DNA of 64,000 nt from Sclerotinia nivalis. Taxonomy: Eukaryota > Ascomycota > Leotiomycetes > Helotiales > Sclerotiniaceae. Shown here one piece after another: positions 24,637 through 37,076 of the stretch (position 1 is its first letter; each line of letters starts with the position of its first letter). Both the position numbers and the translations under genes were made by a program. The notes under the pieces were generated by a model. It did not search any database and was not told the origin of the DNA. It was given only the letters and a program-made list of their open reading frames with translations. The stretch covers positions 372,001 to 436,000 of the forward strand of contig JAPEIS010000004.1 in NCBI GenBank assembly GCA_029531795.1. The letters are read 5' to 3'.

Positions 24637-25089
24637 CTGATCAGTGGTTGACTGGATTATTTGTCAATTATAGAGTAGCAAGGAACGAATAGAAGAGGTG
24701 TATGAAGAAAGACGAAAGGAGATTTCAGATTTCATCTGTATTGAGATTTCGTATAATTGATCTTCTAATCTGTGGTCAAATTGTATTATTTGTTTTTCTA
24801 TATGTTAATGATTGCTAATTGAATACAATTTGTGATCAAAAGGTACGAAAGTCTTCGAAGATATTATAGTTGATTACAATCTATAACGATTTTCAAAGGA
24901 ATAGTGTATTTGCGTCTATTATGTATTTCGTATATTTAGTAATACTCTGTACGATCTTATTCATCTATTTTTATTTCTATTTTCATTTAATTTATTTTTT
25001 TATTTGAAAATTCATCGAAAAATTATCGTGATTTATTATTTATATTGAAAATTTATCAATTCTTTTATTGAAAATTCTATTCTTTTAAT

Positions 25090-28000
25090 ATGTTTCCAAT
25101 CCCTGATAACATTATGTACGAGATCGAGGGATGGGGATTAGATCTTTACCCAAATGATATTATACAATTTCGAGAAGGAAGAATTAATGTATATATTACA
25201 ATGTAGATAATCGGTTGTCAAGATAGACGTTACGTACGAGAACGTTTATGGCGTGAATTCGCTGAATTCTTCGAAGATTGGATAGAAGATATATTCAAGT
25301 TAGGAAACCATACTTGTTTGAAATTTCTTCGCATATATTTAGTACAATATTATATGTATGTGAAATCGGTGATAGGAACTAAATATGCCAAACGATTTGC
25401 AAAAGCTCTACAGAAATTCAAAGAATTATCGGACGATATTCTCGAAGAATATACTCAAATCGTGATAGATTTCTTTATCGAATTTAACGTGTTAATTGGA
25501 ACTATAATATATTGTACGAATACAATCAAACCAGAAGTTGTATTATTATTGATCGAAATATAATACAGAATTGTGCTTTCAAATGTACGACCTTCAATTA
25601 GAGTTTCAGAAGAACCACAATTATTTCCTTGATTCAATGCTTTATATCTATCAAACACCGAATTATCTGTAGCGAATCTACAAGAACAATTGTTTCGTAT
25701 GAATACATCGAAACTTCTTGTAGATCTAATGAAGATATATGGATCTAGCAATCAGAAATATAGTGGTGAAGAGTACGATTTTTTGAATTTCAAATTACAA
25801 GTGTTTTATGATTGTTGTAGGAAGGTTGGCATTGTACGAGAAAATTATCATTTTGTGTTTTCAACAATGTTGCGAGATAAGGTTTTCGATTTCTATTATA
25901 ATAAAATCTCTGGATGGTATTAAGATTTCGATTCAATGATCAAAACTATATAAATGCATTTCGAAATCGAAGAAAGAAGGCAGAAATACTTTACGGAATG
26001 GTGTATGATAACTTTACTAACAATCGTACAAAGAAATCCAGAGAAAACCTTGTTAGAGAATCTCGAAACACTATTTACAACTTTTCGTATATTATAAAAT
26101 AGTCTTATTGACGATTATCAAACCGAATTGAGTTTAAGAAACCAAATATTGAATATTTGTTATGATGTACAAGAATGTACAAGTGCATTATTGAAACCAG
26201 CAATATCATACGAAGGATTGTGTGTAGAGCTTAGAAGTTCAATTGGACTTGCTATATGTACAAAGGAATTATCTTCGATTGTATATTTTCAGAACAAAGA
26301 TGATGACAATGAAGATAACGAATTGTATCAATTCTGGACGGATCGTATATATACCCGAGGACGAAGGAACTATCCTTCTTGGGGTTGTCCATCGTACAGA
26401 TTTCGAAGCAGAAGTTCTATATATGGAAGAAATTCGTATTGACGATCTTTTGAAGAATGTACGAAACGGAAGAAGGAAGGTTGTTTTATTTGCGGAAAGA
26501 TAGATTATTGGGCGAAAGGTTAATCATTGGACGAGAGATGGAAGGTATATAATCATTTTCTTGTTGAAAATGAAATTTCTTAGGAGCAATTTAATCAATT
26601 TCAGATTGATTCTGAGGAGGACGATTTAATCAATAAATTAAAGGATAAGAAAGTAAAATTCGCTTTAACATACGATATAGATGATGATTATGATAACGAG
26701 AAATCAAGAGAATCATTCTTTGTAGAAGTAGGAAAGATTAATGGATATGAGATTGTGGAAATATTAAACAATCAAGTATTCGTATATGTTCTTATAGGAA
26801 AAGACGAATTAGTTGATTTGTACGAGGAGTCTAATGAAGTTTTTATTTTAGATGGAAGGTATACAATTGGTGTGTTTCAAGGAATAATGTCTGATACTGG
26901 AGTTGCAGGAGTCTTTACTGTAGGGCACAACCAAATGGAAGCTCTCCTTTGTACGAATATCATTTCTAGAATCGATTGTTCGAAGAAAAACGGATACAAG
27001 ATTCGTTTCGGAAAAGGATCAACGGATATAGAAGGTATAATTGAAGTAGCAATTCTGATTGATTTGTTAATATTCTTCATTGTATTGATCAACACTCTAT
27101 TTTTGCTTTATATTCAAGATATGAATCGTATGAAAGTCTTTTTGGATAATACCAGGAATGTTCTTGTATAAAGAAAGAAATTGATCTCTATCGTACAAAA
27201 ATAGAATCATCCTTGGATGTTGTTGAATCAAAAGAAGAAATCGATTTTATATAATCATTTGACGGAAATTGAATTACAGCAACTCTATCAACGATTTGGT
27301 TATCTTTCTGTACAACGATTCGAAAACATTCTTACTAGAGCCGGATACAATGTTGATATTCGTATGATCGAACGATTAAGTAAATTCTGCAAACATTGTT
27401 AATTATATTCAAAATCACCTAAACGATTTCGATTTACAATTAAGGATGATATCGATTTCAATTATTCAGTGATTTTGGATATCTTTTATATCGATAGAAA
27501 ATTTGTTTTGCATTTAATCGATGAAGTTACCTTGTATAATGTAACGATATTCTTGAAAGATATATCTGCGAAAACTGTTTGGAATTCAGTACGAAAGTGC
27601 TGGATTGATATCTATTTAGGTTCCTTTGATTCTTTTATTTATGATGTGGGTACGAATTTTTCGTTTAAGGAATTCAAGCAAAACGTTTGTATGATATCAA
27701 TGGAAGTGTGTAAAGTTCTAGTGGAAGCCTATAACAGCATTGGAAAAGTCGAGCGGTATTATACATTTTTATGTCGATTGTACAAGATTATTCAAGAAGA
27801 ATTGAAGGATGAAAAGCTGGACAAAGAATTTATTCTTCAAATGATTGTAAAAGCTATCAATGATATAGCAAATCCGAAAGGGTTAATACCAATACTTCTG
27901 GTTTTTGGGGTATATCCAAGAATGACTTTGTATGATATCCCTACACCGACAATAATGAAAAGAGCTGAAGCCGTTCGAACTGCGATGAAAGAAATTCGGG

Positions 28001-30096
28001 AGATTCATATTAGAAGATCGATTCAATATGTATTAGGATTCCGAAATGGATTAATCATATATGATATTATGAATTTGCCACTAAATTCAATGGTACGAGT
28101 TTGAAGAGAAAAACACAGCTGGACTGGCCCATTCAAACTCATTATTATCAATGGAAATTCATGTACGATCGAAATGCTATATGGTCCTGTAAACTTTCGT
28201 ATGATTATTGTGAAACTATTCTATAAAGAAAATCAGGAGGAAGAAAATACTTTCGGTGATTATCATTATTCGAATGACCGATCCGAAAATGCTTCCGGTG
28301 ATCTTATTCTGAATCTTGATCGATTTGAAAATGCTTCTAGTGATTCGAAACTATTTGTTCGAACAATTTGTACACAAACAAGAGAAAATGCTTGTTTGAA
28401 TATATTAATTGTGGAAATATCAATTGCTCATCATTTCGTATAGGATTTCGATTTTTATTTTATTGAAGAAAATATTCAAGATAAATTTTATTTGGCCGAA
28501 GTCTATTTAATTAAGAAGAAGAAAGATGATTACAAACTTGCAATCAAACTTTGTATGATTGATGCTATTACAATTAATAAAGAACTATTTGAGCTTTCTC
28601 AAAATCAGAAGATCGATTTATTAATTGCTAAAAACGTTTTCGAATTTGTAATATACAACCCTGAAATATACAAAGAACAGATTTTCAATTCTCGATTGAT
28701 TAATGAGATCAAAGGAAAGACAATGGATACTTTATACGAAAAGTCGTGTTTGGTGATTCAGGCCTACAACGATGAAGGGAAAGGAACGATTTTGATTCAA
28801 TCGTTTACGATTCAATGATCAAGTCAACGATTGATTACAGTGTTAGCTTTATCATTTGTATAAAAGAAGGCCTTTTTATAATTTCGCGATATAATCCAAG
28901 TATATTTATAATCAATAACAATGTTGAACTATACAATCTTAATTCATTTGCCTAAAAAGTTAAAACACAAATTCCCGATTGATACGATTATAATGGTTAA
29001 GAAGTTATTATATGGCATTTCAGAATCAGGAATTCATTGGTGGGCAATGTACTGAAAATATTATCAAGAAAAGTTGAATATGATTACTTCTATATACGAT
29101 CTATGTTTATTGATCATTTGTATGATGGAAGATCGGAAATTTGGTATTGTAGGTATGCAGACCGATGACATTTTGATTCTGGCAATTGATGAATTTATAG
29201 AACAAGAAAATTCAGAATTGATCAAAGCAAATTTGAAAGCAAAATCAGCAAAACAATTTTCGGACGAATCCTTTTTTATCTTTAATGGCTGTATTCTTTG
29301 TAAGGATGGTGATAATGTGATTTTTGTATAAAAGGATCAAGGCAAGAAATTCAAACTCGTTGAAAAAGCAAATGATTGAAACGAATACTATCGAGAACAA
29401 CGAGCAAGAGGTGTGTATATCGCAATTATATATCAATTAGAAGCCTTGTACGATTTATCAATCGCAGTATAATAACAATAATCAAACGATAATGATATCG
29501 ATGTGTTAAATAAGCGATTGAAATGGCAAATGGACAATTTGGATCGAGGTTTGTGTTATATCCCTTTTGATTTAGATAATACAAAGCTATTTATCTTTGT
29601 AAACGGATTGTTTGCAAATAATAAAGATTTAAGTAGCCAGATTGGGTATGTTATTGTACTTGCAAACGAAATTCCAGTTGAAGAGAGCAAATTCGAGATT
29701 AAAGGAAATGTTATTTAATATGCTAGTACGAAAAGCAAACGGGTAATACGAAGTGTATTGGTATCGGAGATATATGGAATGGTAGTTAATGTCGATATTG
29801 GTATTGCAATTCGTATTACTTTGAGTATGATAATTTTACAATTGGAACTTTTTGATATTCTAATTATAGTTTGCATTGATTCGTATTCGCTGTACGAATG
29901 TTTGGTAAAGCTGGGTACTACAAAAGAAAAGAGATTGATGATTGATATTATGGTTTTGAGGCAATCGTACGAACGATGTGAACTCATAGAAATCAGATGG
30001 ATAAATGGTCAAGATAATCTTGTCGATGCAATGACAAAAGTAATACCAAATAAAGCATTGGAGAAGCTGATCGATCAAAACTATCTTGTTGTATGA
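25090..30096 (+). pseudogene. Copia-3 gag-pol polyprotein with premature stops
   Basis: One continuous frame of about 1668 codons from ATG 25090 to TGA at 30094-30096; no frameshift is needed. Gag spans 25090-26600 and ends with a knuckle reading CFICGKIDYW. Retropepsin lies near 26890 (MSDTGVAGV, Asp-Thr-Gly intact). The pre-integrase segment 27240-27402 shows HLTEIELQQLYQRFG and FCKHC. Integrase at 27440-28100 keeps the acidic residues (VILDIFY, FIYDVGTNF, GKVERYY). RT lies at 28600-29330 with MQTDDILILA (Asp-Asp intact), RNase H at 29560-30060 (FVNGLFANN, CIDSYSLYECL, DIMVLRQSYER). About 24 in-frame stops fall mostly where Gln, Arg or Trp would be expected. The inactivation is purely substitutional, consistent with RIP. 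Confidence 0.95.
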
Positions 30097-30219
30097 GTCG
30101 AAGGATGGGTAAGTAGAGAAGAATATACGAAAGGCAATTAAACCTTCATATATATAAATTGAATATTAGGATTTCTTTGGAGTTTATTTGTATTTATTTT
30201 ATTATTGATTAATTATATT

Positions 30220-30828
30220 TATTTAAAATTTATTTTTCATTTTTTTTAAATATTGAAAAAAGAAAAGTTGAATCTTTAGTACAAATCCGTGTATATCCAA
30301 ATCAGAAAATCATTCGATGAGAAGTGGTGCTTTTTGAGAATTTAGTACGAGCTGGTTTTGTTTAGTTTCATTATTAGGAGTAGTGTTATTATCGTTATCG
30401 TTATTGTTTTTGTTTTCATCGTCCGTAGGAAGTAAATTACGTTTTCCAGGATTTTCGGGATTATTTTTTTGTATAGAATAGTGAGTTGTATGATTATGCT
30501 ATTTGCAATTTCCATAGCAATTATGGAAATGGCTAGCAATCTGATGGCATTCAAGAAAAGGTGTCAAATTTTGACGACGATATGTATGGTATCTGTTCGG
30601 AATAATCCTTTTACGATTCTGTATCAAAAGCGTATTGATGTATGAAGGGCGTATTGTTCGAATCTGAGCTGGTGAAATTCTGTTGTGTATGAAAGGAATA
30701 GAATGGTTAGGCAGTGTAATTAAAGCCAACTGCAAAGGATTATGGTAGAAGGGTAAGAGTTGTTGTTTGTTGATAAAGAGAATAGGATTTTGATTGGTCC
30801 GAGTAGTAGTGAGAGTAGTATTGTACAA
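30220..30828 (-). pseudogene. antisense open frame between Copia-3 pol and 3' LTR, with a Cys/His cluster
   Basis: Minus-strand ATG at 30828; the first 109 codons are open to a TAG at 30499-30501, and the same frame continues with one more stop to about 30220. The protein is basic, then carries ECHQIASHFHNCYGNC, which resembles a degraded zinc-binding Cys/His cluster, then an Asp/Asn-rich run and a hydrophobic end. Both internal stops could come from Trp or Arg codons by RIP. I do not recognise the family. Its position, opposite in strand to gag-pol and outside the polyprotein, suggests an accessory frame of this element or captured sequence. A chance antisense frame is possible because C-to-T change on the plus strand creates few stops on the minus strand. 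Confidence 0.45.
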
Positions 30829-31145
30829 AACTATAGTCTTGATACAAGAAGTCAGATTTATGTAAAGCCTTGTTGTATAAATGATGGAACATATATTGTA
30901 ATCGCGATTTTCTTTTTGAAAACGAAAGGAAGTTTTATCTTAGGAGTTTTTGATGGATTTGAGAGAGTTATTGATTGGTTTTGAAGTTGTATTAGAAAGG
31001 AAAAAGAATGGAAAGTTGATTGAAGTTGAAGAGTTGGAAAAGCAAACGAAAGGAGGCGTTAGCCAATTGTACGACAATGGTCATATGTTCCGATTCGAAT
31101 CCTTTGTATGATTCATATTCGTACGAAAGAGAAAAGTTTAGTCAG

Positions 31146-31291
31146 TGTCGGAATATGGTTATGTGTTGTTACTCTACCTTGATATATAACCTCTCTGTAC
31201 GGAGAGAACCTTAGAAGAAAAACAATTCATTATACAATATAATATTATTCATCTAATTTGAATACCGTTGTTATCCCCTGTCTTCCCAACA
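31146..31291 (+). repeat. Copia-3 3' LTR
   Basis: 146 bp, TGTCGGAATATGG to CTTCCCAACA. A purine-rich stretch (GAAAGAGAAAAG) lies just upstream. It is followed by the TSD CAAAT. Confidence 0.96.
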
Positions 31292-31296
31292 CAAAT

Positions 31297-32870
31297 ATTA
31301 TTAATCTTATACCTAATTATCAATATATCCTCCTCGAAATCCATTACAACTATTATTAAACCTATTAATACCTTGGAAAACTAAAGCAACAATATATTGA
31401 ACAGAGACCAAATTAGTTGAAACAATAATATTATAATTGGAAAAGATATTAATAGAAGCTTATTTACTAGAAAAAAGATTATTATTGATATTATAAATAG
31501 TATAACAATCAACTTGAAGATAATCGATCCTATTATAACAATTGCAAAAAATTACAAGATTAAACTTCTTTTTTTTATTTTGTTAACTCTTTTGTTATTA
31601 TCCCTTTTACTTTATTACATCAAAATCTATAGGATTATTATCATCAGTAATAAATACATTATCAGAATTTTTATTATAATACTCAATATTATAAAGATTT
31701 TAATTTCAAATAAAGAATTTCTTTTATCAATCATCAACATTATTGGTAATACAGAAATTCGAATTACTAATAATCAAAGTTCGAAAAAAAGCAGTAACCT
31801 TTTATTTCATTATATTAATAATCTTGCGATCAGATTTATAGCAAAAATTAACCAAATGAAACAATATAAAGAAGAAAACCGAAAAAGATTTTTTTGAATT
31901 TATAAAAAACTTATCGAATTTGAATAAAGCTTCTTTTTTAATATCTATAGAGATATATAATTTATCCAATTTAGTTAAAAACGAAGTAGCAAAGTTGAAA
32001 TAAATGAAATCGTCAATAAATCTAGTGATATTTATAATACACTTTTGTTACATTTGATCATCGAGAAAATTAATAGCATAACTAATCTTCTTTTGTTTGA
32101 AGGCAAAGAATTATGAATCGATTATCCAGCAAAGTTGTAAATCCAACTTTCAGAATTGATAATTCTTTTGGTGAGTAAGAATATTAGATCTTTTATTTTT
32201 AAAAACAAACGGATCTTTTTGAGTTTGATAAAGAGTAATTGGTTTCTAGTTAATAATAATACTATTAATATCTAGCTAAGTTTGTTTATTAACCAAAATA
32301 CGAAAAAATCTGATGTTTTCTGTTTTAAATTCCTCGATCTTATTTGTTTAAATAGCGATATGGATAGTTTGAATAATAAAGCGATCTTCGATAATAAAGA
32401 AAATATAATTCAGATAAATAGTTTGTTCGTTAGAATCGGCAACAAAATTTGATGTCATCGAAGTATCCAATTTTGTTAGGATTTGTATAATAGTAGATTA
32501 TTGATCGAAGATTCATTGGATTCCGGTACGAATTCCCTCGATAAAAGTAGGAATCGTACTACCAGCAAATGTAGAACCAAAAGCTATTGTAAAAAGAATT
32601 GCAATTGTATATACAAAATATAGTTGTGCAAAAGTAATCAAAAACAGATATAGAAATCTACGAATAAATATAATTGTATAAAAGCAATCAGAGATCAAAA
32701 GCTATACAAAAGCGAATAAAGAAGTTGCACAAAAACAGATAAGAAACATGATCACACAAAAGCAGGCGAATTATAACGGCACAAAAGCAATCGAAAACAG
32801 ATATAAAAGCCTGCAAATGATTTGACAAGATCAAATCATTTCGTAAAGTGACAGGGCTTTTGAAAGAGTA
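31297..32870 (-). pseudogene. Gypsy-B gag
   Basis: Lies between the Gypsy-B 5' LTR and the Copia-3 insertion, and aligns with Gypsy-C 43220-44800 and Gypsy-A 1-600. On the minus strand a frame near 32698-32513 reads FGSTFAGSTIPTFIEGIRTG. It is followed by LDLQLCWIIDS and FKFDKFFINSKKSFSVFF, a pattern resembling the capsid-type Retrotrans_gag domain (hydrophobic, then FxxL and FxxF spacing). Identification rests mainly on position in the element. The hydrophobic open frame on the other strand (31514-31897) is its antisense shadow. Confidence 0.75.
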
Positions 32871-32878
32871 ATACAAAC

Positions 32879-33040
32879 TATCACAATAAGGAAAAGGTAT
32901 ATATAGAGTTAATCTATAATTGTACTACAAAAAAAGAAAGAAAGTTAAGGAAGTGACCTGATTATATAGAAGTGAGTGTATGCATGTATGCCTAAGGCAC
33001 ACATAACCACGTGCAGGTGAAGGGAGATGAACCCGTAACA
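32879..33040 (-). repeat. Gypsy-B 5' LTR
   Basis: 162 bp; in element orientation it starts TGTTACGGGTTCATC and ends CCTTATTGTGATA. It pairs with 19455-19615 and is followed by the flank TTAGA. Confidence 0.92.
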
Positions 33041-35700
33041 TTAGATATCAAATGATTAAGGTATTATCAATATAGAACTAAATTTTTGCTTTTATTATTT
33101 ATAATAAAGTTTTTGTATATTGGATCTTTTTCAAAGTGTTTATTGTTTCAATATCGAAGATATATAATAACGAATTAATAGTTTTATAATTTAATATTAT
33201 TTGTATTCTGTCTTTATATATCATATATCTATATTTGATTAATTTGTTATTTTTTTGGTATTATTCTATCCTATTAAAGAAGATCAAGATATTATTATTG
33301 GGGAAGAGGTTTTATCATTTTTCAAAATCCTTTATTGTTGTTTTTTTCGGGATACGGTTAATAGGGTTTGTATGATAATTTGTTAAGTAATGTAAAGAAG
33401 CTAGAATGGAATACAGAGTATCAGAAATAAAGTTTTTGAGTACGAAAAGTTTTGTTTTTTGGTGTTGTTATTATTCGAAAGTTTCAAATCGCAATGTGAT
33501 TGGATGTATTAAATTGATTATATATAATTTTATAGTTAATTGGATTTGTAGTTATTATAATGTTATATTTCCAAAAGGGAGATTTGTATTCTATAAAAGA
33601 TTAAATATCGGAATGATTTTTTAAATAAAAAACATTCTTTGTATTATCAAATTTATAATTCTATCCATTTTGGAGATATATTCTTTTAACCGGGTCAATA
33701 CTATTTTATTTCGGAGAATTCTTTTCGAGTGATTCGGCTGAAAGTATTTTGAATATTATACTTTTGTTTTGTATAAAGCAAAGGATAATATATAGATAAT
33801 TATTGTTTTACAACGAGAGAATACTAAAAGGTTATCTTTGATATAGGCTAGGTTTTGTATATAATGAACTATTTGGTATATTTTGATTATTCTTTTTGAG
33901 ATATATCTTTTGAAGGATAAAGTATAATTAAAGTATATATTGAATTATCAAAGTATTAATTGTTGGATTTTCTTTTTTGTATTCGAAATAGATTTGATTA
34001 TAAGATTTTGGTTCATTATTATAAATAAGATATATATATATATATTTTTTTTTCAAAAAGTGAATAATTTTTAGTTTTTTGAATATAAAGGTAATTATAT
34101 TATATTTCTTTTATAATAATATCTTGTTAATATTTTGATAAAATAGATAAATATTATTTCTAATCCTTTTGGATATTCAATATAAATAGATATCGTCAGT
34201 ATATTCAAAACGGAGTATTATATTTCGATTTAATAATTTAATTAAATATAATACATATAATATTAAGGATAAAGAAGAGTTTTGTAAAGTATTATATTGA
34301 ATTCATTTTTTTATAGTAATTCTTTCAAGACGAATTTGTATTTTTTGTTATATTAAAAAAGATCTAATCAATTTGAATAATTCAATCGATTACCCTTGTT
34401 TGTATATTCTGTTTAATAATCTTTCTGATAATAATATATTAAAGGTTTTTTAAATATTTATCATAATTATAGTAACTTCTATTTTTCTTTCGAAAACTAT
34501 TTCAACATTATAAATAAAAGCTATAATTAAATCTATAACAGATCTTTACAATAAAACATTACTATACTAAAAGTTGATAATTCCGAATGAGATTATTATT
34601 CAAATTAGATATCTTATTATTGATCGATCAATGTTTTCTTGGAGAGTATTAATTACTCTAATATCTTTATCGATATCCTTTATAAACTGGCTTACAAGAT
34701 AATCTAGTTTCAACAGATTATTACAAATTGATAAATCGAAGAAAAGAAAGATCTTGTTTTGTAAGATATCTACCAATTTAAAGAAATCTTTTTTCTATAC
34801 TCCAGTTTTTAAAATTGTTTTAAAAATTTCCTTATAATCAAGTATAATACTGATTTGGGTTTCGTAATCCGATCCAAAATAGAGATTCGTTTATATTGTA
34901 GTTTCGACAAATAAAATATTTAAGAATATAAAATCGATTGTATATTCAATTTTGTAAATTGGAATTCTTGAAGCATCAATATAATCCATTCCATTTAAAA
35001 TAAACCATTTTATCAAGGTATACCCTTGATTTATCGAAATAATATCTAATTCAAACATTTCGTTTTTTGTATTAAAATCCCTTTCTACAATATTGTTTGA
35101 AATATACTCTCGTTGAATAATATATTCAATAATCTTAAATATATTGAATTCCTTGTAAACATTAATCATTTATAATCCGTTTATCTCTAATCAAATTATA
35201 TTTCGATTCTTTTTGTTATACTATTATTGTATAATTAATTCGATATCCTTTCAAATATAGATCATCATTCAGGACCGTTTTGATTCCTTTATTTGCCTAT
35301 TTATTTCATCCTAGCTTTTTAGTAGAGTATAATAATCATAGAACAAATGGTTTTGTATCTCTGTTTTTGGAATTGTATATAACTCTTATATATAAAGGAT
35401 ATCGATATCTTCTTCAAAGGCTAATTATAGAACAACTATATAAACAATACCTGATTTCCCTGTATTGATCTATTCGATCTTGATTTAGAAATGAATAATA
35501 CAATTGGAACCGCGATATCTATAAAAGCATTTTAATATTTAGATTTAATAAAGTTTGTATTTATGTCTATATCTTTATCGATAAAACTAAAACTTCTTAT
35601 TGAAAAGGCAATTAGATTGAAATTACCAATCAGGGCTGTTTTGTATCTCCATTTGAATAAAGAAAAATAATTAATATTCTCGTATACAATAATCGTTATA
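33041..35700 (-). pseudogene. LINE ORF2: endonuclease, RT, RNase H start
   Basis: Read downward. The endonuclease lies at about 35700-34830 with NIVERDFNTKNEMFELD, corresponding to the Gly-Asp-Phe-Asn motif with Gly altered, then IDFIFLNILFVETTI and FGSDYETQ, where the Ser-Asp-His triad reads Ser-Asp-Tyr. RT lies at about 34500-34040 with IMINIQKTFNILLSERLL, QDSSLSLILYVLYL and the catalytic FEYTDDIYLY, with the Asp-Asp pair intact. The thumb/C-terminal part follows (IIPIFNLLQNTNLPFG region near 33600). RNase H begins near 33260 and is cut by Gypsy-B at 33041 just after FYIDNTLII; it resumes at 19454. The order matches Tad/I-type LINEs. Confidence 0.85.
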
Positions 35701-36943
35701 CTTGATATAAAAAACCGAAATCTCGATAATAACTTTGGATTGTATAGATTGTAAAGCTGTAATCCAGATTACACTAATCATTTTGCAGATCGTTTTGATC
35801 TATAAAAATGAATACCTTATTATCTATTCATTAATAATACAAAGAGTTACCAGATAATTATTATATTTAATAAAGAAAAATTTCTAGCAATTGTTACATT
35901 TATTAAATTTAGTATATTATTCATAGATAGATCTTTCGTGGTTGTAAATGGAAATACTATAATTATTATATTTCGTAATTTTGTAACAATAAAATATATT
36001 ACAATATTCTTAACGATCTACTTTATATAAATCGATTCTTTATCTTTTGATCAGATATTATACAAATAAAGAAACTCCGAATATCTTGAATACTAATATA
36101 GAAATTCGGAAATATATAATCTATATATTCATTATACTTTCGGGATTAGTATTATTAAAATAATAATGAATAGGGATTTATTTGATTTGATATTGAATTT
36201 TATCAAGGAATAAAGTCTTTGTAATCGATTTTCTACTATATAATCCCTGAATCGCTTTTGATACCTTTACAATCCAATATAAATATTATAATTCAGATTT
36301 CGTAATTCTATTATCATCAAATTCTCTTTGAATATATTCGATATTATATTATTCCAAAAGAATCTTTCAGATTCCTTTTGATTCTACTCGGATTGCTCAA
36401 TCAATCTTTATAAAAGTGATTTCCAGTATTTTCCTTTTCAAATTATCAATAATTTCATTCTGAAGTATTCTTTTTAGAATATATAGACTTTTGTAAATTA
36501 ACAAAATCCTTAGATTAATCATTACTAGAATACAATAATCTTTCGGTTTCTTTAATACTTTGATATTTAAAAATACATTTTCATTTAAAACAATAGATCC
36601 CTTAAACTATTCATTGAATACAAGAATTTTGGGGATCTTTAAGATTCCTGTATATAATAAATCTTTCCTTTAAATCTTCTCTTATATTCTTTTTGATTAT
36701 TGTTTCTTTTTGATCTTGAATATAAAACTCTAAGTAAAATAACTTGTTACTTTATTTAGTAATTATATAACAATTCTTTTTTATTCTTTTGAAAAAACTC
36801 TAATATAAATATCGAATATATAAACGAATTCTATATATATTTAACAATATATATTAATCTCTTTATCGATATCCTCGAAATATTTAATAATCATTAAGGA
36901 AGCTATAAATCAATATAAATATTCTATATGTAATCCAAAATAG
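35701..36943 (-). pseudogene. probable LINE ORF1 region
   Basis: By position this should contain ORF1 (a nucleic-acid binding gag-like protein), but the minus-strand frames are too broken to read a motif. No other element was recognised in it. Confidence 0.35.
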
Positions 36944-37076
36944 TAAATACAACGGAAACGGTTACAAAATGATTAAGTTGAAATTGCGCATTTTTTATTA
37001 AATTAGGTTGAATTGGAATGGTTATATAGATTCTTTTGAAGTTATATTATCTATCTCATTTTTGATATAATATCTA
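36944..37076 (-). repeat. dispersed repeat, copy 1 (LINE 5' end?)
   Basis: About 133 bp that matches 56971-57105 at most positions, the differences being mainly C/T and G/A transitions. Sequence on either side of the two copies does not match. In this copy it lies at the expected 5' end of the LINE and holds a TATATAAC-like stretch on the minus strand, so it may be the LINE 5' untranslated region. Confidence 0.7.

Larger units (their letters stand above)
24491..31291 (+). mobile_element. Copia-3: full-length Ty1/copia element (TSD CAAAT)
   Basis: 6801 bp bounded by two 146-bp LTRs, with CAAAT at 24486-24490 and 31292-31296. The Gypsy-B sequence reads straight through when the element is removed, as shown by the uninterrupted Gypsy-C copy near 43215. 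It encodes one gag-pol frame (25090-30096) and a minus-strand open frame between pol and the 3' LTR (30220-30828). It is the least decayed element in the window: the RT Asp-Asp pair and integrase acidic residues are intact, though about two dozen premature stops remain. Confidence 0.96.
19455..33040 (-). mobile_element. Gypsy-B: full-length chromodomain Ty3/gypsy element carrying Copia-3
   Basis: Both LTRs are present (32879-33040 is 5', 19455-19615 is 3'), and flanking pentamers TTAGG (19450-19454) and TTAGA (33041-33045) differ by one G/A change. Without Copia-3 and its TSD the element is about 6.8 kb. It encodes gag, retropepsin, RT, RNase H, integrase and chromodomain. It sits in the RNase H domain of the LINE, whose protein resumes on the other side. 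It is the most complete member of the Gypsy-A/B/C family here. Confidence 0.93.
18480..37076 (-). mobile_element. Tad-like LINE, split by Gypsy-B
   Basis: Minus-strand non-LTR retrotransposon of about 5 kb after removal of Gypsy-B (19455-33040). Going downward in coordinates, the order is possible 5' untranslated part (36944-37076), ORF1 region, ORF2 endonuclease, RT, RNase H (split at 33041/19454) and a Cys/His-containing C-terminus ending near 18730. Candidate target duplication is AACCG at 18475-18479 and 37077-37081. The domain order (endonuclease, RT, then RNase H) is that of the I/Tad group of LINEs. Confidence 0.85.

Noticed and set aside
33406..33624. Plus-strand open frame of 72 codons that looks less degraded than its surroundings.
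   Set aside because: The minus strand here is the LINE ORF2 region between RT and RNase H, which aligns in order with the rest of the element.
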